Source of the DNA: Schistosoma mansoni
Lineage: Eukaryota; Platyhelminthes; Trematoda; Strigeidida; Schistosomatidae
NCBI RefSeq assembly: GCF_000237925.1
Contig: NC_031497.1
Coordinates: 26,080,205-26,144,204, forward strand
DNA length: 64,000 nt
Direction of reading: 5' to 3'
Under the pieces are notes generated by a model. It was given only the letters and a program-made list of their open reading frames with translations. It made no database searches and was not told the origin of the DNA. The position numbers and the translations under genes were made by a program. This document shows positions 55,557-64,000 of this stretch, one piece after another; the first letter of the stretch is position 1, and every line of letters begins with the position of its first letter.

Positions 55557-55860
55557 CGTAAATAAATCCCAAAATAAATAGTTCTGTAAGTCTTTGACAT
55601 TGATGCTGACCTCATTAGTTTTGGTGAACACATTATAGCTAAAGGCGATCAACCACGCACTCACGACAGATCATTTGTGTATACGTTGTGCTACCCATTC
55701 CTTGCAACTACAACGTAACTTGGATCAAACTCTTCTCAACATATCGATAACTTTCCGAACATATCTTCGAACACAATCATTCCTGACTTCTGGTTTCCCT
55801 GAGTTGTTATTTTTCGGTTACAATTGTAGTACGAACAAAATAGCTATCAGACACTGAAAT
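55557..55860 (+). repeat. Diverged LTR related to the CsRn1/Boudicca-type LTR
   Basis: Aligns from ACGTAAATAAATCCCAAAAT to CAGACACTG with the LTR at 23310-23610, sharing landmarks such as GACATTGATGCTGACC, CATATCGATAACTTTCCGAA and TTCCTGACTTCTGGTTTCC. No partner LTR or internal region in the same orientation follows, so it looks like an old solo LTR of a related element. Confidence 0.55.
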
Positions 55861-56129
55861 ATCTGTGGCATTTCTACATACACGGACACTCTCCATCTGT
55901 GGTACTTGTAGTCAAATGACAACACGGATACTAGTCTGTTTCAAAAATCCATACTGTAACTGATTACCAAGCGTTCAGTTCTATTTATCACCTAGTTAAG
56001 CTACCTCATCGACCACCTAGTGTAACTGTCCACAGATCGACTTTATAGTTGAGTGCTTCTGATTTCACTAACGAACACTGTGTGGTTAACAGAATGTCAC
56101 ATGCAGGTTTCCCATTATGCTGTTCGTAA

Positions 56130-57430
56130 GTGGAGTCAGGAGCTTCATATCTGGTCTAAAACCAGTACCGTCAAATGAATATCCAAGATATTCAAAATCA
56201 GTACACTCAATGAACACTTGTTTAGATTCATTTCAACATCCATCGCAAGCAGATGGCGCAATATACCCTCCAGACTGTGATCATATGCTGCTTCATCAGC
56301 ACCACGAAAAATAGGATCATCATGACGAAAATCAATACTTTTGATATCATCAACTACTTTACTCATTACTTCTTGGAAGATTGTTGGAGAACAAATAAGA
56401 CTGAATGGAAGACGATTGTATTTACTGGTAATCATTTACGAGCTCGATGGAGATTGATCTAATGTTATCTGAAGATATGCACATTTCAAAACAATTTTAC
56501 GATACATATTAGAACCATGAATTTGATTGAGAATACCACCAGCTTCAATTGAGATACATGTTTGCTTCAGCTAGAAGAGAAATCAATGGTAATCTGTAAT
56601 TACCACATATTCTATCGATATTTCTATCGGATTTCAATGATCTAATAATAGTAGTACTTCATACTGAGCACCGAAGTGCCTCAATTATCATTTTCTCGCA
56701 AAATAAAGTCAATGTTCTACACACTGTTTGCCGAACACCATTCAGAATTACTAGTCTTTTAAGAAAAACTAGATCACCCTGAAATGAATTTTTATTGACT
56801 GAATTTTCGTCCCTCTATTTGACTTAGCACATGCACCCACTACAGTTTTGAGTAAAGCATCACAATGTTTTTGTAGGCTATTGAAGACAAATCCGCTTTA
56901 CTACTTCTCTTGTTGCTTTAAACTCATCATAGATCATCCTATTTCACTCACTAGAAAATCACAAGGGATATATCATGAACTGTCATCTCTAACTGACAAT
57001 TCAGAAAATCCTCGTGTAAGCACTTCTTGTCCACTAATCTTCAATGTTGAGACTTCATTAGGTCATCTTGCAACATAGGAATCAAAAGACTTCAACTTCT
57101 TTAATGAAATGACGAAGGACTCTATACTTCTTGTATCAATAATGAGATCATGGAATAAACCAAATAAAGTATATTACCGCATCTTAATGTGGAAAATGCC
57201 TTCCTAAATCATGGATAGAGGTGATAAATAATTATTGAGATTTGAATAACATGGTTTAGCATCACCAGTAGTGAGATGCACAATTGTCCGACATACCTAA
57301 TTCATATGTCCAATTTCGGCACAATTGAGGCATTTAGTATCACTAAATGGACATGACGGTTTGCCACATGATAAACACTCGTCAAGTCTATGCTCATGTT
57401 TAAATGCTGATTTGAGACATTGTTCATTTG
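56130..57430 (-). pseudogene. Decayed Ty3/gypsy element, gag knuckle to RT, minus strand
   Basis: Minus strand, in element order: Gag cysteine clusters with a CCHC-type knuckle (CLNCAEIGHMN then a stop and VC, 57332-57291); an uninformative protease interval; RT start (ICGNYRLPLISLLAEAN near 56600); KCAYLQITLDQSPSSS near 56490; and SKYNRLPFSLICSPTIFQEV in the open piece 56435-56145, with the YxDD motif degraded (FRHDD). The CCHC rather than CHCC knuckle separates it from the Boudicca-like element. Many stops. A 71-bp R520 tail is inserted nearby at 57500. Confidence 0.75.
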
Positions 57431-57499
57431 TTTTCAATATTTTCACGGAAATGAGAACCGTTATTATCCATTGCGAGCTTCAACAACCTTGACAATCTA

Positions 57500-57570
57500 A
57501 GTGTGGAGCGCATATATATCTGATGCCCCCTTGCACCAATATTTATGTGTTTAAATAGATAAATAAATAA
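57500..57570 (+). mobile_element. R520 retroposon, 71-bp 3' end with target duplication
   Basis: AGTGTGGAGCGCATATATAT to the AAATAGATAAATAAATAA tail, flanked by ACAATCTA at 57492-57499 and 57571-57578. An extremely 5'-truncated but clean retroposition event. Confidence 0.85.
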
Positions 57571-57583
57571 ACAATCTAGGTCA

Positions 57584-57950
57584 TCATGATGGATGAGCAG
57601 AGTTTTAGAAATGTTCACTGTTCAAAAATCAAGCTCATCAACTGCTTCATGCTTGATGCAGGCTGTTTTAATTTATCGAAATGGACTTCTTGGTCTCTGA
57701 ATTAATTCTCTTTTCTAATTCGGAATATTTATACCAGCAACTAAGTGGTCATAAAGTTGGGTGTACAAGCAGTCTCTCAAATGCACTTCACGACCTATTT
57801 TTTCAATTCAAGTAGGAGGTTATTATTCTGTCGTACTATCTCCATGAAATTTTGATCTCTCTCTCTCACACACACTCTTCATTCAAAACTTACACACCAC
57901 ACATGACTGAGTAGTAATTACTTGAATGTTTCATGTGATAATAAAACTGC
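57584..57950. other. Unrecognised sequence, possibly gag of the decayed gypsy element
   Basis: No motif recognised. By position it could hold the N-terminal gag region of the minus-strand element. Confidence 0.3.
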
Positions 57951-57954
57951 TTTT

Positions 57955-58260
57955 ATAGTTAAGATCATGAGTCAATTGAAGCTAGACCACCGTGGAAAAC
58001 CTGGAAGCACTGGACGGCCGTTTCGTCCTATTGTGGGACTCCTCAGCAGTGCGCATCCACGACCCCGCACTCGCGAGATTCGAACCCAGGACCTACCAGT
58101 CTCGAGCCAGAGCCCTTAACCGATAGACCACTGAGCTGGTATCCAACGGTGTTAATGTCTAACCTCAACCAATCCACGAAATTACGCGACCAACTTCCAA
58201 TGTACTGAGGTAGATACCTGTCTCTACCTGACATGGATTAGCTCCACTGGCAACGACTTC
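57955..58260 (-). mobile_element. Hammerhead-SINE (SM-alpha-like), most complete copy
   Basis: Minus strand: 5' region, tRNA-like A box CAGCTCAGTGGT (58137-58126), B box GGGTTCGAATC (58087-58077), then the hammerhead ribozyme (58052-58007), then a 3' region ending GACTCATGATCTTAAC. Pol III promoter plus ribozyme plus about 300-bp length is the SM-alpha layout described for schistosomes. Confidence 0.82.
58007..58052 (-). ncRNA. Hammerhead ribozyme, fully conserved core
   Basis: Minus strand: stem I GCACUG/CAGUGC (6 bp); core CUGAGGA; stem II GUCC with loop CACAAUA and GGAC (4 bp); GAA; stem III built from ACGG/CCGU with no spare loop or AC/GU over GGCC; cleavage C before CAGUGC. Type I topology with a minimal stem III, a form known to work best as a dimer. 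Confidence 0.8.
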
Positions 58261-60399
58261 TCACTAGAACTATAGCAACTAAGATACCATTGAGTTTGTT
58301 TACACCTAATCTGGTTAAGCCCTTTTTATTAACTTACTTAACAGACATCGTCATTTGGATAGTAACAATTTGTATATTCTTTGCACTGCTATACCACTAG
58401 AGCACATGACGCTCTATCCGAAATGTTGACTACCTAAATATCACTCGGTGACTCAAACTCCTCACCCTTATATGTATGCACGCAAATATTATTATCGGCC
58501 TTTGTTTTGCTTTGGTGTGCCCTTATTAAATTTGACTATAAATTGCCTATGTAATTGCTTGCTATTCGCTCGCTTGCTTCTCGTTCGTTTCCTTCGCTTG
58601 TTTGCCTGTTCACTCGCTCATGTATTGTTAGCTTTTTGACCTGAGTTATTCGACAATAAACTGTAGTTGCTGCTATCCTTCGTCTTCTGATTTTACGCAC
58701 CGTTAAGATTAGAATTATAACGGTTATCGAAGCAAACGATTAACGAATTGCGGCACTACAGAACTCCAGGAATTACCTCAAGGAGCCAGTCACTAGTGAG
58801 CATATGATTATTATCACAAGGGGTTTTTTTCTCCACAAAAAAACCCCCTTGTGAAAATTGCTTTTCCTTCGTATGTGTTCTGCTCATACTTCCAATTTGA
58901 CATCAATTGAGCTACTCTTCAGAAGTTGAAGTGTTTGATTGTATATCGAACTGTCCAGTCACTGACATCAATCGAGCTATTCTTCAGTAGCTGAGGTGTT
59001 TGGTTGTATATCGTACTTTCCGATCACAGGCTTCATCAAGACATTAATTCGCGGTTAAAAATATTTAAAAAGATAGACTGATTAAGGATTGGCCGAATTG
59101 TCCAGTTTTGGTTAAATAGTACTCGATGGGCATAAGTGAACGTATCGGGATTGAAATTTGAACCTGACAATGTTTTTATTGTGGTTTTTATGAGTAACTG
59201 TGATTAGCTGGACTTATAAATTCACGTGGATGTGATAAAACCAAGTAACCTGTCCTTTAATCGACGAATCATCATAAGCCATGTACAAATTGATAGACGG
59301 CGGTTAATTGCATAAAACGCCTTCTCTATCTCCTTAGCCACTCCGTTCTGTAGTACACAGCTGGTTGTATCTTCGTTAAATTGGAGCTTGTAGAAGAGTG
59401 GTTTTTTACCAGTCGTCGATGTCACTATTTTATTGTTATTGGCACTACTGTGTTTCTCATCTGTAAGCTACTTAAATAGTTTTCACATGTTTGAAGGATG
59501 TTCACAAGACTTGAGTTTCTGAGTTAACATTGGAATCCAGATGTTCGATTTCTTGATTTATTCGACCATTATTATTTCAATATAACAAATGGTTGATAAC
59601 ACCTCACAGACCAATTAGATAAATTCAGGGCACTAGTAGTTTACCCTAATGTTCGTTGAAAATTAGCTACATGAGGGATTTTGTGGATGCTACGTACACA
59701 TTGACGCGTTACCATGAATGCCAAAACCTTTCACCTTGTCAATTAATAAACTGTGATAGTATATTATATGGACGCAAATTTTACAGGACGTATCAGTCAT
59801 TCTAAACTCGACGATATATCTTACCAACTATTATCGATAAATACACATACTACTCGGACAAATCGAAGATAATATCCATTTTACTTGTAATCTGGCTAGA
59901 ACAGAGATTCGTTTTAGCTAACAGTCACTTAATCACATCTGTCAAACACGCTTTATCGAATCAAAACTAATGATTCAGAAAATTTGAAAACAAAGCAAAT
60001 TGGGCTAAACGCTACAATTTATTTCAAAGTGCTTATTATGGAAGTTGTAATTAAAAGAGTAAATCAGGCCACAAGCTCTGAGTTCTTCTCTTCATGTGAC
60101 GTCGTCCCCGAAGGAACCAGCTTTGGCATAAGCTAAAATAATATGAGAAAATAAAGGCTCGGAGTAATATTTGCTGTAGTGGTCTGAGTTTTCTATATCA
60201 AAGCATTGGATATTTTCATTAAGAATGTGGAGTAGAAAATATTTTTTATTCACCGGATAATTATATGATTAATTGTGGCCATTCAGAGTATGAGATACTC
60301 GTAGGTTACTGGTACCCGGTCCTGGCTCTCGATGAGGCATTACGTGTGTATTTTTGGCCCATAGAATAGGTAAGTTCTGGGTTAGGAATGGAGCACTAG
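58261..60399. other. Intergenic, no recognised gene
   Basis: Contains the hairpin at 58814-58854 and a near-duplicate pair at about 58910-58965 and 58965-59020 (ATCGAGCTATTCTTCAG and GGTGTTTGGTTGTATATCG). Minus frame 59222-59425 is unassigned. Confidence 0.4.
58814..58854. repeat. 17-bp hairpin with one unpaired base
   Basis: TCACAAGGGGTTTTTTT (58814-58830), loop CTCCAC, and AAAAAAACCCCCTTGTGA (58837-58854) with one extra C. The right arm matches the 3' end of the hammerhead-SINE at 45306-45326. Confidence 0.8.
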
Positions 60400-60945
60400 G
60401 TAAATATGGAAAATTGATTGGTGAGGCAGTAAATCTTCATTAGCTGAGATGGTTAGGACACGTGTTATGTATGTCCGACCACCACCTACCTCGATGAGGC
60501 ATGTTTTATAGTGCAAGAGTATGCTAAAAGAAATCTAGGGTCGGTCAAACCAAGACATGACATCGATCCATCATGCCACTGGAATTTGAACTTAGTCATG
60601 TTAATAGGTAAAGACTAACTGGTTGGGCTCCACGTGATTATCGCAACCAATGGTTGAAGATTTTGAATGACGTGGCTGAACATCGTTTGCTATGGCATAT
60701 GTGGATCCACTCATAGTGTTTCCCCAAATCCTTGGACTCTAAATTTCTCAAAACTTGTTTTTCGTGTTTTTATTTCATTAGTTTATATTTTCGTTTTCAG
60801 TCGTATCTTCAGTGCCTTATCTTTCTTATTACCACCGATACTGTTACTTACTCTACTATTCTGGGATTTGACCTGATAATTTAATCTCCTTGTAAAAATG
60901 GGGTGTACATACGTATAGCTTACACGTTGTGACTGACTATATAAT
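60400..60945 (+). mobile_element. LINE-C 3' end fragment
   Basis: C-terminal remnants (GATGGTTAGGACACGTG, CGCAACCAATGGTTGAAGAT) and the 3' UTR ending GTTGTGACTGAC. Closest to the 34380-34945 copy. Confidence 0.7.
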
Positions 60946-62307
60946 GAAGCGTTTCACTCAAGTATCCTGGGACTTTCGACAAATGATCCGTTATTTTACT
61001 ACTGTAGGGCATAATGTGTTACAAATCAATTTGTAGATACTCACTCGTATTATTAAAATGATACAGATTATGATATCTAATGCCTATAAATTTTGACAGA
61101 GTAAGTAGTCAAAGTATGCATTTTGTTCAAGGCATAATTCACTGTGGAAAACAGAAGAATAGTGTGTGAAAATAATGAAATGTGTCGAACAATCATTGTG
61201 ACTGATATGGAGAGCTAATGAGAAGTAGCAGAAGGTCAACTGATGGCAATCAGAACTGTTAAAAGACCTGGAGATGACTTTGTTTCATATGCAGCACTTG
61301 TTAATAAACAATGAGAGAGTTTTAAGTTGTTTTCACTTTCTGACGAACAATTTAATTGTCTTATCTTTGTATGTGTGTTAGAATCATCGTCAGACTGATA
61401 TAGTCGTATTAGAATTCTAAGCACAGTCGAGTCAGATCCCAATTTTACGTCGAATGATCTCACAAATGAATGTTGTCGCGTTAAAATCATAATAATAATA
61501 CTAAAATGATCGAACGTCGAAATTCACATTTATTTGATTTGATGAAAATTTCTTATTCAGACCTCGCAATAAGTCTTGCAAATCATGATTCGCAAAACTT
61601 TCCTCACCTGAGTCGAATGCATAATGTCAATGACTTTGATTCACGTCACTCTACAATGCCTCCCACTATTAGTTAGAACTGTGTGGCATAGCATTTCTGT
61701 CGTATCTGCTCATTCGATGAAGACGAATGCTCAGAATTTTGAGTAACGGGTCATACGGAGAGATTATGCAAACACAACAAGCCATCATCTCTTCGTCGAG
61801 TGCCAAAATGGATCAATTGTGTTCATGTATTGTCAAAATCTAACTCCTAATGATAACACAAGCATTTATCTATTGGTGTTAATGTAATATCACTTAGCAA
61901 ATAGACACTGCATTCGATGTGAATTTGAATTTTCACAAAACTAGTATACCAGAATTCCCGATAAAACCCAAGGACTTCTGAAATATTATAAAAACCCTAT
62001 TTTTTCTGTACATAAATGAACATTTGGCATAAAGTGCTTCCCGCATATTTTGTGCTTTTTCTCTCGTTTTTAAGTCGCTATGTATTTGTAGCTTGGGAGT
62101 TACGAGACTAGTTTGAGATCCGACTATTGCGCCCAATCAACAAGACATATCAGTAATATGAGATATGTATGCCTCATTAGTGAAAGACGATCAAATTGAG
62201 ATAGAGAACCTCCCACCTCGATTTTGAACATAGAATAAATCATTGATATAGTGACTTTAGCGCATCAGGATCAGTGCAGAAAAAGTGATGGCCAGGTCTC
62301 AAGAAAT
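60946..62307. other. Intergenic, no recognised feature
   Basis: About 1.36 kb. Minus frames 61236-61490 and 61933-62136 have no recognisable family. Confidence 0.4.
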
Positions 62308-62640
62308 TCATCAAGAAGACGACATTGCTCTGAACATCATCAGTTACATCTAAGGAGCAAGACTTGTTTTTCAGGAGAGAAAGGTGATATTGAGAGTCAG
62401 TCAGAAGCAGCCGGATGGGATGGTCGATCGATGGCAATCGAAAGTGACCTGCGGGACAAGTACATTACACAGGCTGAGAAATGAATCAACTTCCCTAAGG
62501 ATTATAGTGGTATGTATATGAATGAGTAATTGTGCATTGTATTCGGTAGTCCAATACACGTTCTCGCTCATGTAGTGACTTTGGATGTGGGAGGGTGGGG
62601 CTTAATATGTAGTGCATCATGTATCAGTGTCGGATTTCAG
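62308..62640 (+). repeat. Dispersed repeat D340, copy 2
   Basis: Plus-strand homologue of 8165-8505 over about 330 bp (TCATCAAGAAGACGACATTG to GTGTCGGATTTCAGA). Class unknown. Confidence 0.65.
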
Positions 62641-62879
62641 ACTCTACACTCCAAAACAGTGACTTTTGAAATTTAAGATAGGCTAATAATTTTGAAGCTG
62701 AATCTTGCTTGTTCTGAAATGCACTTCAGCTCTTTCTCACAGTGGAAAATTTTGTAGTAACTCGGGTTTATCTGACATTGAACACTTGCAAGATGGATAT
62801 ATTATGTAAACTGGCTACTGATTGCATTCAAAATGTGACAGTATTCATACGAATGATTACTCGTTCAGGGAAATTATGA

Positions 62880-64000
62880 CTCTTCATAATGAAAGACCAG
62901 ATTCATCGGGGGTCGCGAGGTCAATACCCCTTCCAACAATTAGACCAATCATTATTCTAGATAAATGTGTCAATGTGAAAGACAGGTTATACCAAATGAA
63001 ATAGCTACAGAAACGAAGAGATAGAACTTGTGATGATATGTTCTGACTGGGAGAGTGAAATGACAATGGTGAGAGATTTGCACATTTGTGTGCCCTCAAC
63101 ATTATGATTATACACTTCTCCAAAGGCATACAAAAAGCATTGGTAAGAAATTGACAAGGTCAGCTGAAAATGTGGGAATCAGCAGAGGAGATGAGATAAC
63201 TTCAGATCATCACCAACTGGTGGTTACCAAGGGAAGCCGAAGTCAGAACGACGCTAGGAAACTGGGTAAAAAGCATTACATATGTTCAATACAGACTTCA
63301 TTCGACGTACTGGCAAACTCGAGAAATTCAAGATTGGTCTCAGCGACAAGTCAAACAAGATCTACTCAAAGAAGATGAAACTACTGTAGTGGACAATTGG
63401 AAATGGATCACAGAAGGAAAACTTCAACGTGTCAGGAGTAGATGTGCCTCAAAAAGCATCATTATAAGGAATGGTGGTCTATGGAAACATTGGACAGGAT
63501 TCAAGAAAGGAAGAAGAGGAGGACAGCAACTAACAACAGACTAACAAGAACAGAGGAAGTTAAGGCACATGATGGATACACAGATGCAAGCAAACAGGTG
63601 AAGGGAGCATTATAACTGAGAAACAGAAACATGTGGATGACCTAAAAATGATGGTGCAAAGAGATGCTAGAGGAGGACATATATAACAAGCATTTAATAC
63701 AAAAAAACTGCGAAGGAAATATGGTGAGCCAGTGAGACAAGTCAAGAACCAAGAAGGCAAGTCAATCAATGACACTGAAGAACGGAGGAACAGGTGGGTA
63801 GAAAACTTAAGAATTCTTAAATAGGCCAGCTCCATTGAGTCCACAAAATGTCGAAGCAGTACACACGGTACTTTATATAAATGTCACTCCGCCAACGATG
63901 GAAGGAATCAGGATGGCCATCGGACAAGTCAACAGTGGATAAGCAGTAGGCCTTGATAACGTACCAGCTGAAGCACTGATATTTCAGTGAACGAGAACAA
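62880..64000 (+). mobile_element. RTE LINE copy, endonuclease to RT start, cut by the window edge
   Basis: Degenerate RTE: 5' coding remnants (CAACAATTAGACCAATCATT), an internal deletion, then GGTGAGAGATTTGCACATTT, GAGATAACTTCAGATCATC and the lysine-rich linker, up to the start of the RT region (ATCAGGATGGCCATCGGACA, CCAGCTGAAGCACTGA) at the right edge. Multiple stops. A different, more diverged RTE subfamily than the copy at 2536. Confidence 0.75.

Noticed and set aside
58060-58140. Possible functional tRNA gene
   Set aside because: A and B boxes are present, but the sequence continues without tRNA ends into the ribozyme and cannot fold a full cloverleaf that I can see; it is a SINE head.
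59222-59425. 67-codon minus frame as a small gene
   Set aside because: No recognised domain, signal peptide or splice context.
1-64000. CRISPR arrays, rRNA genes, prokaryotic operons
   Set aside because: No regularly spaced direct repeats with unique spacers, no rRNA signatures, and gene structure is clearly eukaryotic.

Overview
ORGANISM AND CHARACTER. This is a repeat-rich, intron-rich nuclear window that reads as a blood fluke (Schistosoma). The evidence is three conserved eukaryotic genes plus a novel secreted-protein gene; very short introns of 32-41 bp at the 5' ends of genes; a CHCC-zinc-finger Ty3/gypsy element of the CsRn1/Boudicca type primed by tRNA-Trp; tRNA-headed SINEs carrying a hammerhead ribozyme (the SM-alpha type); and many RTE and CR1 LINE fragments. 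The species cannot be fixed from sequence alone.

HOST GENES. (1) 966-7618, plus: last three exons of an EDEM-like GH47 alpha-mannosidase of ER-associated degradation. (2) 12535-18413, minus, convergent with EDEM: a complete six-exon CD2BP2 (U5 snRNP 52K) homologue with a C-terminal GYF domain. (3) 33035-35236, plus: a complete four-exon KRTCAP2 homologue, a small membrane subunit of oligosaccharyltransferase. (4) 49962-51903, plus: a four-exon gene for a 129-aa secreted protein of unknown function with a 39-bp symmetric micro-exon, and a possible diverged paralogous exon on the opposite strand at 48322-48522. Exon models for 2-4 were built by hand: each joins in frame across GT-AG introns, and total coding length divides by three.

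MOBILE LAYER. The largest element is a 5.3-kb Boudicca-like LTR retrotransposon (23301-28608) with 327-bp LTRs differing at two positions and a 4-bp target duplication, but with pol broken by four stops and a frameshift. To its left a 5'-truncated CR1 copy (19975-22447) sits inside an older CR1 copy, flanked by a GCTGAC duplication; an uninterrupted relative at 31945-32261 confirms the join. An RTE copy at 2536-4305 carries two further insertions with 8- and 11-bp duplications. Two solo LTRs of one family lie at 1466-1969 and 42929-43448. A roughly 520-bp retroposon with a TTTAAATAA-type tail (here R520) is present in about ten full or partial copies; two introns each hold an inverted pair. 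The hammerhead-SINE family has one fully conserved ribozyme core (58007-58052), two near-intact cores and several decayed ones. The right third contains old gypsy, LTR and SINE debris, a long CTAT microsatellite in an intron, and an RTE copy running off the right edge.

HOW IT FITS TOGETHER. EDEM and KRTCAP2 both act in ER glycoprotein handling and CD2BP2 in splicing; nothing suggests co-regulation. Large introns (EDEM 1 and 2, CD2BP2 5, KRTCAP2 3) are where transposons have accumulated, while the tiny 5' introns are free of them. No CRISPR arrays, rRNA genes or credible functional tRNA genes were seen.
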